Assembly: GCF_040719145.1 (NCBI RefSeq)
Contig: NZ_JBFDUZ010000005.1
Location: 248,001 to 312,000 of the forward strand
Length of the DNA: 64,000 nt
Direction of reading: 5' to 3'
DNA from: Paenibacillus sp. JQZ6Y-1
GTDB taxonomy: Bacteria; Bacillota; Bacilli; Paenibacillales; Paenibacillaceae
The notes under the pieces are model-generated. The model was not told the DNA's origin, searched no databases, and was given only the letters and a program-made list of their open reading frames with translations. The position numbers and the translations under genes were made by a program. Shown here piece by piece: positions 24,911 to 34,227 of this stretch. Every line of letters starts with the position of its first letter. Within the stretch, counting starts at the first letter, position 1.

Positions 24911-26944
24911 ATGGAATATCATGTATGCATAGATGGGAATGACCGGAATACAGGAACCGTGGAGCAACCCTTGCGTACGATCTCGCGCGCTGCCGCTCGC
25001 GCCGTAGCTGGCGATACCGTTATTGTTCACGCGGGAGTGTACCGGGAATGGGTGAATCCGGCGAATGGTGGGACAGCGGAGCATCGCATTGTGTATCGCT
25101 CCGCAGGTGACGGAGAAGTGGTCATTACGGGTGCTGAACGGATTACGAATTGGACATCTGAAGGGGGTCAGGTGTGGCGCACAGAAGTGCCCAATTCTAT
25201 CTTTTCCGTGCGGAATCCATTTGAGATAGAACTTAGCGGAGACTGGTTATTTGACGGGCCTTTCCCCGTTCATCTGGGTGATGTCTATCTGGATGGCAAA
25301 TCATTATATGAGTGCGACATTTTTGAAAGCGTTCGCAATCCTAAGGTTTGGTCAGAAGCCAAATACTCTCAAGATTCATTATTAACATGGTATGCCGAAG
25401 TGAATGCAACAACAACCACGATCTGGGCTAATTTTGGTGGAAAAAATCCTCGGAACGAAAATGTAGAAATCAATGTACGCCCATATTGCTTTTGGCCAGA
25501 GAAGCCGGGACGCAGCTATATTACCGTCAGTGGATTTACCCTTCGACAAGCATCTCCTCAATGGGCGCCGCCAACAGACTATCAGGAAGGTTTAATTGGT
25601 CCTCATTGGAGCAAGGGCTGGATCATTGAGAACAATACCATCTGCGAATCGAAATGCGTCGGCATTAGTCTAGGTACTGCCATCGGCACGGGTCACAGCC
25701 AGTCGCTGGAGCAGCAGAGTAAGGGCGGAACGCAGCGGGAGCAGGAAGTGATTTTACGGGCATTACGCGCTGGCTGGCATAAGGATACGGTCGGCAGTCA
25801 TATCATTCGTAGGAATGTGATTCACGATTGTGAACAAGCAGGCATTGTCGGTCATATGGGCGCCGTCTTCAGCCAGATTGTCCAGAATCGCATCTACAAT
25901 ATTCATCACAAACGACTCCGACATGGTGCGGAAGTGGCTGGTATTAAGCTGCATGCGGCATTGGATACACAAATGAGTGACAATATGATCTATAGCTGTT
26001 ACCGTGCGCTTTGGCTGGATTGGCAAGCACAGGGTACGCGAATTAACCGTAATGTGTTTTTCGATAATCTGTCAGAAGACCTGTTTGTAGAAGTGTGTCA
26101 CGGACCGTATATGGTCGATCATAATCTGTTTCTATCGCCGATGAATTTTAGAAATATGGCGCAGGGCGGGGCATTTGCTCATAATCTGTTTGCAGGGCGG
26201 TTTGTCGTTCGTTCTGAGGTAACGCGTGTGACGCCGTATCATTTCCCGCATGAGACAGCGATGGCAGGATACTCGAATATTACGGGTGGGGATGATCGGT
26301 ACTACAATAATGTCTTTGTGGGCGATGGTAATGATAATGAGGAACCTGTGCCAATTACCTTTTTCGAGCATCTTCCGCTTAGAGCAAGGGATGAAGCGGG
26401 AACGGATGGCAAGACAGTGATGGACGGCGTGCCGGATGATTCGATTTGTTATTTGCATCCGGTGGGCTTGGGTGGATATGACCAGCATCCGAATGTAAAC
26501 GATAAGCGATGGTGGGAGTATACGCAAGAGGAGTTGATGGAGCTGGGCGATGCTGCAAAGGATTTCTTTATCGGGAATGCGGTGCTTCCGGTTGCTATGG
26601 GTGGGAATGTGTTTGTGAATGGAGCGGTTCCGAGTCGGCATGAATCGGAGTCTGATGCGAAGGTGTATAAGCAGAAGGGCATGAATGTGGAGATTGATCC
26701 TGTGATGGGTAAAGTAAGCATTCAGATGGATAAGGCTGAATTGCTGAGAGGAAACGCTGCTGCTATGCGTGTTACGACGGATTTGCTTGGCAAGGCGTAT
26801 CACGCGAATATGGGATTTGAGGAGCCGGATGGTGCGCCGTATCAGTTGGATTTTGACTTTTTCGGGGTGAAGAGAGCTGATGAGAAGGTGACGGCAGGGC
26901 CTTTTGAGTTGGTTGAGGATGGCAAGCTTGCATTTGAGATTTAG
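24911..26944 (+). CDS. GH120-type beta-xylosidase (parallel beta-helix)
   Basis: A 677-residue enzyme with a right-handed beta-helix, matching family GH120 (as in XylC of Thermoanaerobacterium saccharolyticum, from memory). Near-identical landmarks are TIIVH/TVIVHAGVYREWV near residue 39, GLIGPHWSKGWIIE near 232, GIKLHAALD and LWLDWQAQGTR. The likely nucleophile is Asp370 and the acid/base Glu394 in FVEVCHGPY. It has no signal peptide, so it acts inside the cell on xylo-oligosaccharides. AAAAAGGAGA precedes the ATG at 24911. No transporter or regulator lies nearby, so it is regulated on its own or from elsewhere. Confidence 0.87.
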   Translation: MEYHVCIDGNDRNTGTVEQPLRTISRAAARAVAGDTVIVHAGVYREWVNPANGGTAEHRIVYRSAGDGEVVITGAERITNWTSEGGQVWRTEVPNSIFSVRNPFEIELSGDWLFDGPFPVHLGDVYLDGKSLYECDIFESVRNPKVWSEAKYSQDSLLTWYAEVNATTTTIWANFGGKNPRNENVEINVRPYCFWPEKPGRSYITVSGFTLRQASPQWAPPTDYQEGLIGPHWSKGWIIENNTICESKCVGISLGTAIGTGHSQSLEQQSKGGTQREQEVILRALRAGWHKDTVGSHIIRRNVIHDCEQAGIVGHMGAVFSQIVQNRIYNIHHKRLRHGAEVAGIKLHAALDTQMSDNMIYSCYRALWLDWQAQGTRINRNVFFDNLSEDLFVEVCHGPYMVDHNLFLSPMNFRNMAQGGAFAHNLFAGRFVVRSEVTRVTPYHFPHETAMAGYSNITGGDDRYYNNVFVGDGNDNEEPVPITFFEHLPLRARDEAGTDGKTVMDGVPDDSICYLHPVGLGGYDQHPNVNDKRWWEYTQEELMELGDAAKDFFIGNAVLPVAMGGNVFVNGAVPSRHESESDAKVYKQKGMNVEIDPVMGKVSIQMDKAELLRGNAAAMRVTTDLLGKAYHANMGFEEPDGAPYQLDFDFFGVKRADEKVTAGPFELVEDGKLAFEI

Positions 26945-26953
26945 TTGATCGAG

Positions 26954-26990
26954 GAAGATCCAGTCAGTTTAGGTGGCTGGATCTTTTTGT
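26954..26990 (+). terminator. Terminator of the GH120 gene
   Basis: AAGATCCAG and CTGGATCTT form the stem, followed by TTTTTG. It lies about 10 bases after the stop codon. Confidence 0.85.
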
Positions 26991-27044
26991 GTGGAGTTGT
27001 TATGTGGTAATGGTAGAAAAAGATACAGACAGGATGCGTGCTAG

Positions 27045-27731
27045 TTATCGTCCAACATTAACAATCGTTCTGTCCCAGTCTGACTCATTCGTCGCCGCTC
27101 GCACAAGGCAGTCGGCACAATCGGCGAAAGACAGCATTCGAGTTAAATGAATGCGTGCTGCTGGGCCTGCGATATAGTTTCGCGTGGCAGTCGTATCACT
27201 TAGTCCAGTGGGTCTTATAATAATCCAGTTCAGGTTACTCTGCTGTACTGTATGCTCGGCAATTCCTTTATCCTTGATCGCCTTTGAGAGTATACAGCGA
27301 TTTATGCCCAGTAGCCATCGATTACTGATACTGAGCTCACGACCATCGCTCAACCCAATACCACTTTGCATAACAAGACGCTGAACTCCATTACGTTGAC
27401 ACGCCTCCACAATATTCTGAGTTCCTTCTGACATTACCGTACCTGGTGAGAAATTTGCCGCAATGGCATTCGGTAATCCTTTCGACATGAATGTACCCGC
27501 TGGGTATGCTTTTGTTGGACCTATGCAACTGATAACCACATCGGTATCTGCAATAGCTTGACCTATGCTGGTCGCGTCAAACACATCTGCTTGCAGGGCA
27601 GTGAGTCGCTCTGCGGGAGCAATCCTTTCTGGGCGGCGAGCCACAGCTACAACCTCATGTCCCAATTCAAGAGCCCGCTCGACTACCTTCCTTCCCGTTG
27701 CCCCCGTCGCTCCAATCACTGCAATTCTCAT
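27045..27731 (-). CDS. NmrA/SDR-like NAD(P)-binding protein
   Basis: A 228-residue atypical short-chain dehydrogenase. The N-terminus MRIAVIGATGATGRKVVERAL is the Rossmann dinucleotide motif GATGATGRKV. It has no obvious YxxxK catalytic pair, which fits NmrA-like or SDR-a5 proteins acting as redox sensors or epimerases. The ATG at 27729-27731 with AAGGAGA upstream was chosen. It is divergent from a TetR-family gene that probably controls it. Confidence 0.8.
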   Translation of the reverse strand: MRIAVIGATGATGRKVVERALELGHEVVAVARRPERIAPAERLTALQADVFDATSIGQAIADTDVVISCIGPTKAYPAGTFMSKGLPNAIAANFSPGTVMSEGTQNIVEACQRNGVQRLVMQSGIGLSDGRELSISNRWLLGINRCILSKAIKDKGIAEHTVQQSNLNWIIIRPTGLSDTTATRNYIAGPAARIHLTRMLSFADCADCLVRAATNESDWDRTIVNVGR

Positions 27732-27811
27732 ACATCCATTTCTCCTTTGTATTCTAAATAGTATATGTTTTTCGTTTCTTATCTCGTAATCCTCACTCAT
27801 CCCGAAAATGC

Positions 27812-27844
27812 ACACTAGTGTACTAAGTATCAGCTATGTATAAT
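27812..27844 (+). promoter_or_regulatory. Putative promoter and operator between NmrA-like and TetR genes
   Basis: ACACTAGTGT (27812-27821) is a perfect palindrome. It overlaps a TAGTGT (27816-27821) that stands 17 bases before TATAAT (27839-27844) on the plus strand, so a bound repressor would block the TetR promoter. The palindrome is short and the -35 match is poor. Confidence 0.4.
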
Positions 27845-27953
27845 TGTATTCAGATATTGAGCATCTACAATGATCAAAAAGGCGAATGACGTGCAGTAAT
27901 TCACGAATCTTGTGTAATTGTGCATGTATGAGGCTGGAAAGCAGGTGACTCCT

Positions 27954-28520
27954 ATGGTGTCTACGATAGATCGAAGAGTACGCAAATCTCAAGAAGCGAT
28001 AAAAAAGGCAATGACCGAACTGTTGGCTGAACAAAACTTTGATCAAATCACGATACAAGATATTGCTGACAAAGCAGATGTGAGTCGAAGAACCATCTAT
28101 CTTCATTACACAGACAAATTCGATCTTCTGGATAAACTAATCGAAGAACATATGGATGAACTGCACCAACTGTGCGAATCAACAGAGGATGATGTTGATT
28201 ATACTGATCCCAATGTATTGGTTGTATGGTTTGAATATTTGGAGAGTCATGCTTTATTCTTCTCGGCGATGCTGGCGAGTACAGGAAGCCCCTTTTTCCG
28301 CAATCGGTTCTTGGAATTTTTCCTTCGAGAGCTAGAAAAGGGAAGCGATCAAGGATTAACGGATGGTGTAAAGGTAGATATTCAATTTCTAGGAGCTGCG
28401 ATTGTAGGAGTCGTGGAATGGTGGTTCAAAACGGAGCGGTCACTTTCTACGTCCTTTATGGCGGAGCGGGTGGGAATGCTACTTGGACGGAATGTGAAAG
28501 CTAGTTTGCCACTGGCATGA
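27954..28520 (+). CDS. TetR-family regulator
   Basis: A 188-residue TetR protein with the helix-turn-helix at about residues 23-45 (ITIQDIADKADVSRRTIYLHYTDKFDLL) and a C-terminal domain with the pattern typical of TetR_C_33/AcrR-like proteins (LFFSAMLAS, FLRELEKG). The ATG at 27954 has AGGTGA upstream. It is divergent from an NmrA-like gene and probably represses it. The ligand is unknown. Confidence 0.85.
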   Translation: MVSTIDRRVRKSQEAIKKAMTELLAEQNFDQITIQDIADKADVSRRTIYLHYTDKFDLLDKLIEEHMDELHQLCESTEDDVDYTDPNVLVVWFEYLESHALFFSAMLASTGSPFFRNRFLEFFLRELEKGSDQGLTDGVKVDIQFLGAAIVGVVEWWFKTERSLSTSFMAERVGMLLGRNVKASLPLA

Positions 28521-28613
28521 AAGAGTAAAATGTTCAGCCAATTACAGATTAAGCTATGCCATGCAATCTCTGTTGATGTACATGTCATACCAAACATGAA
28601 TTTCATAGCAAAA

Positions 28614-28652
28614 AGCGCCCTATCTACCGATTCTCAAGAATCAGTAAATAGG
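28614..28652. terminator. Bidirectional terminator after TetR and aldehyde dehydrogenase genes
   Basis: AAGCGCCCTAT pairs with ATAGGGCGCTT. An inner GATTC/GAATC stem closes on TCAA. It lies between the convergent ends of the TetR gene (28520) and the aldehyde dehydrogenase gene (28715). Confidence 0.85.
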
Positions 28653-28714
28653 GCGCTTCATTCAAGCCTACACTCATATCAACAGCAGTACTTCCGTACA
28701 GTTTCTTATACCAT

Positions 28715-30214
28715 TTACTCAGGAATATAAGGCAGATCCAGCATCTTCGGCACATTAATCACATGCTGCTCCGTATACGTGCGAATACCTTCTACACCAT
28801 ACTCACGACCAATCCCAGACTGCTTGAAGCCGCCAAATGGGAAACGAACGTCCAGCCCCTGCACAGCAGCCGTATTAATCATCGTCGTTCCAGCTTCGAG
28901 CTGACGCGCCACAGAGATTGCATCCTCTTCCTTGCCCCACACCGAGCTGGTCAAGCCGTAGATGCTTTCATTGTGCAGATGAATGACCTGCTCTACATCA
29001 TCGAACGGCAGAATCGGAACCGTAGGACCGAACTGCTCCTCTACCACGATCCGATCATGCACATCACAATCCAGAACGAGCGTCGGTTGCAGATAGTATC
29101 CCTCGTCAAACCGCTTTTGATCCAAAATACGACCAAGCGGGATAACCTTCGCTCCGCGCTGCTTCGCGTCTTCGACCAGACTCAGCACGTAATCTCTCTG
29201 CTTCACGTTATTGACTGGACCTACCGTCGTATCGGGGTCAAACGGATCACCGATGCGAATCCAGCGATTCGCCGCTTCGATATATTTTTCTACAAACTGA
29301 TCATAGATCGAACGATGTACATACACGCGTTTGGCGATCATACAGATCTGACCTGTCGTCAAGAAATTGGAAACGACAATCCGGCGCATTGCACGCTCGT
29401 CTGCAACGTCAAAGCTGTCGAGGAAGATCGCCGCATCATTACCACCCAGCTCAAGTGTCATATCTTTGATCGTGTCCGAAGCTGCTTTGATAATATGCTT
29501 GGCGGTTTCCGTGCCGCCTGTAAATGCGATCTTCGCCACATGCGGATTCGTCGTCAGTTCTACGCCCACATCCGCAGCACCATGAACGACATTGATCACG
29601 CCCGCTGGGAACTCGCTTGCGATGATCTCTGCCACCTTCGCTGCTGCCAGCGGCGCATACGGGCTTGGCTTCAAAACGATCGTATTACCCGCCAGCAAGG
29701 CAGGAGCGATCTTGATCGTAGACAACGCGATGGGATAATTCCATGGGCTAATCGCTGCCACCACGCCAATCGGGTCGTACGAAAGAATCGTTTTGCCGTG
29801 ATCATGCTCCTGAGTTTCTCCTTGAAGAGCCGCCGCCGCTTCATTACAAACAAACTCCATCCACATCAACGATACATAGATTTCACCGTGCGCATCATAC
29901 AACGGCTTGCCGTGCTCTCTAGACAGCAGCTGTACAATTTCATTCTCGGCTGCTCGGATCTTCGCAATCGCTTTGCGCATGCTGGTCACGCGTTCTGCAA
30001 TGTCGGTTGTTTTCCATGTTTGGAAAGCTTCTGACGCCGCTTCGATGGCTTCAACAGCTTGTTCCTTCGTCGTGACAGGGAAATAGCCCACGATTTCAGT
30101 CGGGTTAGCCGGATTCTCTTTGGCTGATTGGGAAAGAGAGGTTACATTCTGTCCATTGATCAGCGCTTCAACGGTAACGACATTAACGGCATTCTGGTCT
30201 GCTTGAGTTGTCAT
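28715..30214 (-). CDS. NAD-dependent aldehyde dehydrogenase
   Basis: A 499-residue ALDH. Catalytic Glu is in LELGGNDAA near residue 255, and the nucleophilic Cys is in GQICMIAKR near residue 291. The cofactor region SPWNYPIALS and FTGGTETAK are present. It oxidises an aldehyde to its acid in the cytoplasm. It lies 27 bases downstream of the MetE-like gene, in the same direction, so both are probably one transcript. The substrate cannot be inferred. The start ATG is preceded by AGGAG. Confidence 0.9.
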   Translation of the reverse strand: MTTQADQNAVNVVTVEALINGQNVTSLSQSAKENPANPTEIVGYFPVTTKEQAVEAIEAASEAFQTWKTTDIAERVTSMRKAIAKIRAAENEIVQLLSREHGKPLYDAHGEIYVSLMWMEFVCNEAAAALQGETQEHDHGKTILSYDPIGVVAAISPWNYPIALSTIKIAPALLAGNTIVLKPSPYAPLAAAKVAEIIASEFPAGVINVVHGAADVGVELTTNPHVAKIAFTGGTETAKHIIKAASDTIKDMTLELGGNDAAIFLDSFDVADERAMRRIVVSNFLTTGQICMIAKRVYVHRSIYDQFVEKYIEAANRWIRIGDPFDPDTTVGPVNNVKQRDYVLSLVEDAKQRGAKVIPLGRILDQKRFDEGYYLQPTLVLDCDVHDRIVVEEQFGPTVPILPFDDVEQVIHLHNESIYGLTSSVWGKEEDAISVARQLEAGTTMINTAAVQGLDVRFPFGGFKQSGIGREYGVEGIRTYTEQHVINVPKMLDLPYIPE

Positions 30215-30241
30215 GTTCTAACTCCTTATGATTGAAATGGA

Positions 30242-31327
30242 TTACGTCCACACTTCGTCGGCAATTTCCTTCACGTAACGCAGCTTACGCCATTGTTGGT
30301 CTTCGGTTAAAATATTTCCCTCTTCCGTCGACGAAAATCCACACTGCGGGCTCAAGCAAAGCTGCTCCAGAGGCACATACGTAGCCGCTTCGGCAATCCG
30401 CGCTTTGATTTGCTCTTTATCTTCCAACTCGCCAGTTTTGGATGTGAGCAGACCGAGTACGATTTTTAGATCTTTGCGATTCACATGTTTTAAGGAATCG
30501 AAGCTGCCAGAGCGCTCGTCGTCAAACTCCAAAAATAACCCGTCTACATCCAAGCCGCCAAAGATCACCTCAGAAGCATAATCATAGCCGCCCGTCGAGA
30601 AATAATTCGATTTGTAGTTACCGCGGCAAATATGCATCGTTACTACCAGATCCGCTGGCTTATGCGCCAATGTCTCGTTAATCATACGCTGCATCGTTTT
30701 CAGCTCTTCCGCTGGCTCCAATCCTTTGGCACGTATCTTATCGTGACCCGCTTCCGAGAAGAGGTCTGCCCAAGCGGTATCATCTAGTTGCAGGTATCGG
30801 CATCCCGCATCATAGAACGCTTGGATTGCTTTTTGATACGCTGCGATGGTGTCCTGAAGGAATTGCTCACGATCTGTATAGATATTGGCACCATTCTCCA
30901 AGCGATACAGCAGCATATTCGGGCTTGGAATCGTCTGCTTGGCTACGACGTCACCTGCATGCTGTTTAACGAATTTGAAGTCCTCTACGAACGGATGCGT
31001 GGAGAAATCAACTTTGCCTACAACGCGAATCCCGCCTTTGCGCGTTTGCATATTATGAAATTGTGGTCCATCGATTTGTTCATACAGCTCTACGCCGTCC
31101 AGACCGCCCAAGAAATCAAAATGCCACCAGCTTCTGCGCAACTCGCCATCTGTAACAGCAAGCACGCCGTTTTCCTTTTGCTTTTCAATGATACGGATAA
31201 TCTCTTGATCTTCTACAGCTCTTAATTCTTCTTGTGTGATGCTACCTGCTTTATATTGTTGACGTGCCTGACTCAAGTTGCCAGGACGTAAAAAGCTACC
31301 TACATGGTCGTGTCGAAAGGGAATCAT
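30242..31327 (-). CDS. MetE C-terminal-like homocysteine methyltransferase (YxjG/YxjH type)
   Basis: A 361-residue TIM-barrel enzyme of the cobalamin-independent methionine synthase C-terminal family, as in B. subtilis YxjG/YxjH. The zinc ligands are visible: HICRGN near residue 226 and CGFSSTEEGN near residue 331, with HDHVGSFLRP at the N-terminus. It lacks the N-terminal half of MetE, so it probably uses a different methyl donor. In Bacillus such genes lie under an S-box; I see none here. It is followed by the aldehyde dehydrogenase. Confidence 0.87.
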   Translation of the reverse strand: MIPFRHDHVGSFLRPGNLSQARQQYKAGSITQEELRAVEDQEIIRIIEKQKENGVLAVTDGELRRSWWHFDFLGGLDGVELYEQIDGPQFHNMQTRKGGIRVVGKVDFSTHPFVEDFKFVKQHAGDVVAKQTIPSPNMLLYRLENGANIYTDREQFLQDTIAAYQKAIQAFYDAGCRYLQLDDTAWADLFSEAGHDKIRAKGLEPAEELKTMQRMINETLAHKPADLVVTMHICRGNYKSNYFSTGGYDYASEVIFGGLDVDGLFLEFDDERSGSFDSLKHVNRKDLKIVLGLLTSKTGELEDKEQIKARIAEAATYVPLEQLCLSPQCGFSSTEEGNILTEDQQWRKLRYVKEIADEVWT

Positions 31328-31497
31328 ATCACTTGCTCCTTCTGCCTTATTGTTCTAATGAGTATAACATGAGCGAAGCGGAGTCCTGTCATACGAAAAA
31401 AGCATGTCTAGTCATATGTTGCGGCTATAGCTAGAAGGTTAGAAGCATGGAAGATGCGTTTCAAGAGCAAAGATGCTATGTCTAAAGAACAAAATAA

Positions 31498-31522
31498 AAG
31501 GCACCCAAATGGGTGCCTCAAA
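31498..31522 (-). terminator. Terminator of the MidA-like gene
   Basis: On the minus strand AGGCACCC and GGGTGCCT form an 8-bp stem around ATTT, followed by TTTTATTTTG. It starts 9 bases past the stop codon. Confidence 0.9.
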
Positions 31523-31530
31523 TTCAACGC

Positions 31531-33093
31531 TTAGGAATGAAGATCGAATTGGCTCATTAATGCCAATGCCTCTTCATGATCAGGCTCAACCTCTAATAAT
31601 TTTCTAACATACATCCATGCTTCTTCCTCGATCTCTAACTCAAAGCAACACAGCGCCAGACAATAATATACCGTTGATACAATCTCATCTGTATCCTGCT
31701 GTACCGAGATTTCTAAGAAATGCTTGGATTGTTCATACATCCCCATTTCAAACAAGATCAGACCGATATCAAGCGCCAGATCATAACGCTGTGCCATGAC
31801 GTAATATGATGCCCACATCGTTTGAATGCCCATCCACAGATCTTCATGTTCATCGTCGGTGGCATCTGGCAACAAATCGGATATGTGCTTCAGGCTCTGA
31901 ATGAAAAACTCCGAATCATATCCGCCCAGACGCCAAAAGCTTAACAATTCCTGCATGCCCATACTCTCAATATGGCGATCCACCCATACTTTGATATTGA
32001 AAAAGTCGTCCGGTCCAAACCGCTCAATACAGCGACGATAAGCTAATCTCGAATGCACATAGTCCATCGGCTTGTCCACATGGAGAATATAGCCGACATT
32101 GATATTTTTATAATGATGCGGTGGAAATAACGCCAAAGCGCCCTGTTGCTCAAAGAAATATTGAATCGCATGATAATTCGCTGTTAATGAAAAGCTTCCA
32201 CCATGCAGGATCAGCTCCGGTGGTTCTGCGAATTTCCACTGATCTAGCAAATGATCCCCTTTGTCAGCAGATAGCAATACGCAGCCCGCCTGCGATAAAC
32301 CATTCAATCGTTCCAAGCATTGCAATCCAGCAACAGGGAACAAGATGTGCGAGTCCTCCAAGTGCTCCCGATAGAGCGCAATCACATCGCGGTAAGGATA
32401 GGTGGATTGTTCGTATTCAGGCGCCCGTCGGTGCTCATAGCGTAGCTGGATATTTTTCAGCAATTCCGATGCTTGCGGCGATTCCAAATGTTCCAGACCT
32501 TGAACATGTACGTCGGTTTCATACACGTTTCCGTCACCTATATATAGCAACTCTTGCGGAATGCTGTCAAAGAAATAGTTCGCAATAACGACAACGGGTT
32601 GCTTGAGCTGCTTTTCACGAATCGTGATGCCAGATACCACCAGATTCAGCTCCGTATCATGAACCGCATCATATTGCGCAAAATCCAGTAACCCTTCGGC
32701 AATAAAAGATTGCAGCGCGGGATGCTCCTGCCATGCCAATATATTGTTCAGCGCCAAGTCTGTCATCACATAACGGAATGGAGGTAGCGTAATGCCTGCA
32801 TAATCTCGAATACGGCATAGCTCATCCAACAGATGATAAGCGAAGCGCCCGGCTCCCGCGCCAAGCTCTACGATAATAACAGGTTCGGAAGGATGCTCCA
32901 TCTTCGCCCGATCTTGCAGAAACCCAAAGAGCACTTCTGCATAAGTAGCAGCAATCATCGGATTACTTGTGATATATTGAGGCACTTGGTTGTTTTTCCA
33001 AGCCTTTGTTCCTTGTTCTTCATAATATTGGCGCTGAATATTCCAGATCGGCGCCTCGCTGAATCGGTAACGTTGTTCGTTGTTGCTTGTCAT
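31531..33093 (-). CDS. MidA-like SAM-dependent methyltransferase with helical C-terminus
   Basis: A 520-residue protein. The first ~350 residues resemble the MidA/NDUFAF7 (DUF185) methyltransferases: the SAM motif is VELGAGAGRFAYHLL near residue 72, with FFDSIP near 174 as a second family block. The C-terminal 170 residues look like a TPR-type helical repeat region (YDLALDIGLILFEMG, YYCLALCCFELEIEEEAW). The target of methylation is unknown. It stands alone with its own terminator. It is longer than typical MidA (about 370), so the repeat part is an addition. Confidence 0.72.
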   Translation of the reverse strand: MTSNNEQRYRFSEAPIWNIQRQYYEEQGTKAWKNNQVPQYITSNPMIAATYAEVLFGFLQDRAKMEHPSEPVIIVELGAGAGRFAYHLLDELCRIRDYAGITLPPFRYVMTDLALNNILAWQEHPALQSFIAEGLLDFAQYDAVHDTELNLVVSGITIREKQLKQPVVVIANYFFDSIPQELLYIGDGNVYETDVHVQGLEHLESPQASELLKNIQLRYEHRRAPEYEQSTYPYRDVIALYREHLEDSHILFPVAGLQCLERLNGLSQAGCVLLSADKGDHLLDQWKFAEPPELILHGGSFSLTANYHAIQYFFEQQGALALFPPHHYKNINVGYILHVDKPMDYVHSRLAYRRCIERFGPDDFFNIKVWVDRHIESMGMQELLSFWRLGGYDSEFFIQSLKHISDLLPDATDDEHEDLWMGIQTMWASYYVMAQRYDLALDIGLILFEMGMYEQSKHFLEISVQQDTDEIVSTVYYCLALCCFELEIEEEAWMYVRKLLEVEPDHEEALALMSQFDLHS

Positions 33094-33304
33094 GTAAAAA
33101 CCTGCTTTCTAAAGTTGAGTCCACGGTATGCTGCACATTGTAGAACAATCCTTAAATCCTTACTTTCTTACGTTCTCTACAGCTATTCCTGCTTATGCGT
33201 ACGACTACGTTTGTAAGACGAGCGAATCCGTTCGTTGAACAGTCGCCCTTTCACTATCGTTTTCTATAGTATAAAGAACTTGAACGAATGTTACGATGGG
33301 TCCA

Positions 33305-33360
33305 TTGATTATAGTGTAAACGGAGTCTATACTACATTATAGTCTAATTAGACTATAATG
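33305..33360 (+). promoter_or_regulatory. Promoter with 26-base perfect palindrome before the esterase-PadR pair
   Basis: TTGATT (33305-33310) and TATACT (33328-33333) are 17 bases apart. Directly after it, 33335-33360 is a perfect 26-base palindrome with half-site CATTATAGTCTAA. A partial copy of the arm (ATTATAGTGTAAAC) lies upstream at 33308-33321. This layout suits a PadR-type autorepressor blocking transcription start. Confidence 0.8.
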
Positions 33361-33384
33361 AGATGGTAAAGGAGTTTCCGCTAT

Positions 33385-34227
33385 ATGATACAGTCATTTT
33401 TAATGTTGGGTCAGTCGAATATGGCAGGTCGTGGATGTTTGCATGAAGTCGATCCGATTTATAATGAAAAAATAAACATGCTGCGCAATGGGCAGTGGCA
33501 GATGATGACAGAGCCGATCAATTACGACCGCCCCGTGTCGGGTGTGAGCCTTGCGGCGTCCTTTGCAGAGGCTTGGTCAAACGCTCATCCTGACGAGGAA
33601 ATAGGCTTGATTCCATGTGCGGAGGGCGGCAGTTCTTTGGATGATTGGCACCCAGAAGGCATCCTATTTCAGCATGCGTTGTCCGAAGCACGCTTTGCTC
33701 TGCGATCCAGCGACATCTGCGGAATCCTGTGGCACCAAGGGGAGAGCGACAGCCATAGCTCACTGCACGAAACGTATCATGAGAAATTAACCGTGATCAT
33801 GCAGACGCTCCGAGACGAACTGAAGCTGGATAACGTGCCATGGATCATAGGCGGGCTTGGTGATTTCCTTGGCAAGACTGGTTTTGGACAGCATGCGACA
33901 GAGTACCAGCAGATCAACGAACAATTGCAGCGCTTCGCTCAGGAACAGCAGCATTGTTATTTTGTAACAGCGGAGGGTTTGACGGCGAATCCTGACGGCA
34001 TTCATATCGACGCGGCTTCGCAGCGCATATTCGGCTACCGTTATTTTCAGGCATTTTCCCAAAAGAGTCATATTATGCAGCCTATTGCTGGAGAAGAGCA
34101 GTCTCTCAATGTGAAGCGAGCCTATTCCCAAAAGGAACAAATCTATATTCACAGTCTAGAACTAGCTTCCCATACGATCACGTACGCACAATTTGAGGCG
34201 CTAATGGCGAAGGTGATGCAGCCATGA
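33385..34227 (+). CDS. SGNH/sialate O-acetylesterase-like esterase
   Basis: A 280-residue esterase of the carbohydrate esterase 6 / sialate O-acetylesterase group. The nucleophile motif is GQSNMAG (Ser11), the middle block is LWHQGESD near residue 116 and the Asp-His pair is DGIHIDA near residue 205. It has no signal peptide and probably removes acetyl groups from sugars inside the cell. Its stop overlaps the start of the PadR gene by ATGA, so the pair is translationally coupled. Confidence 0.83.
   Translation: MIQSFLMLGQSNMAGRGCLHEVDPIYNEKINMLRNGQWQMMTEPINYDRPVSGVSLAASFAEAWSNAHPDEEIGLIPCAEGGSSLDDWHPEGILFQHALSEARFALRSSDICGILWHQGESDSHSSLHETYHEKLTVIMQTLRDELKLDNVPWIIGGLGDFLGKTGFGQHATEYQQINEQLQRFAQEQQHCYFVTAEGLTANPDGIHIDAASQRIFGYRYFQAFSQKSHIMQPIAGEEQSLNVKRAYSQKEQIYIHSLELASHTITYAQFEALMAKVMQP

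Noticed and set aside
28763-30034. 423-codon plus-strand ORF opposite the aldehyde dehydrogenase
   Set aside because: It is the antisense shadow of a clear ALDH gene, without family motifs or a ribosome site.
30242-31530. S-box (SAM) riboswitch before the MetE-like gene
   Set aside because: The upstream 200 bases show no S-box core or terminator/antiterminator pair.
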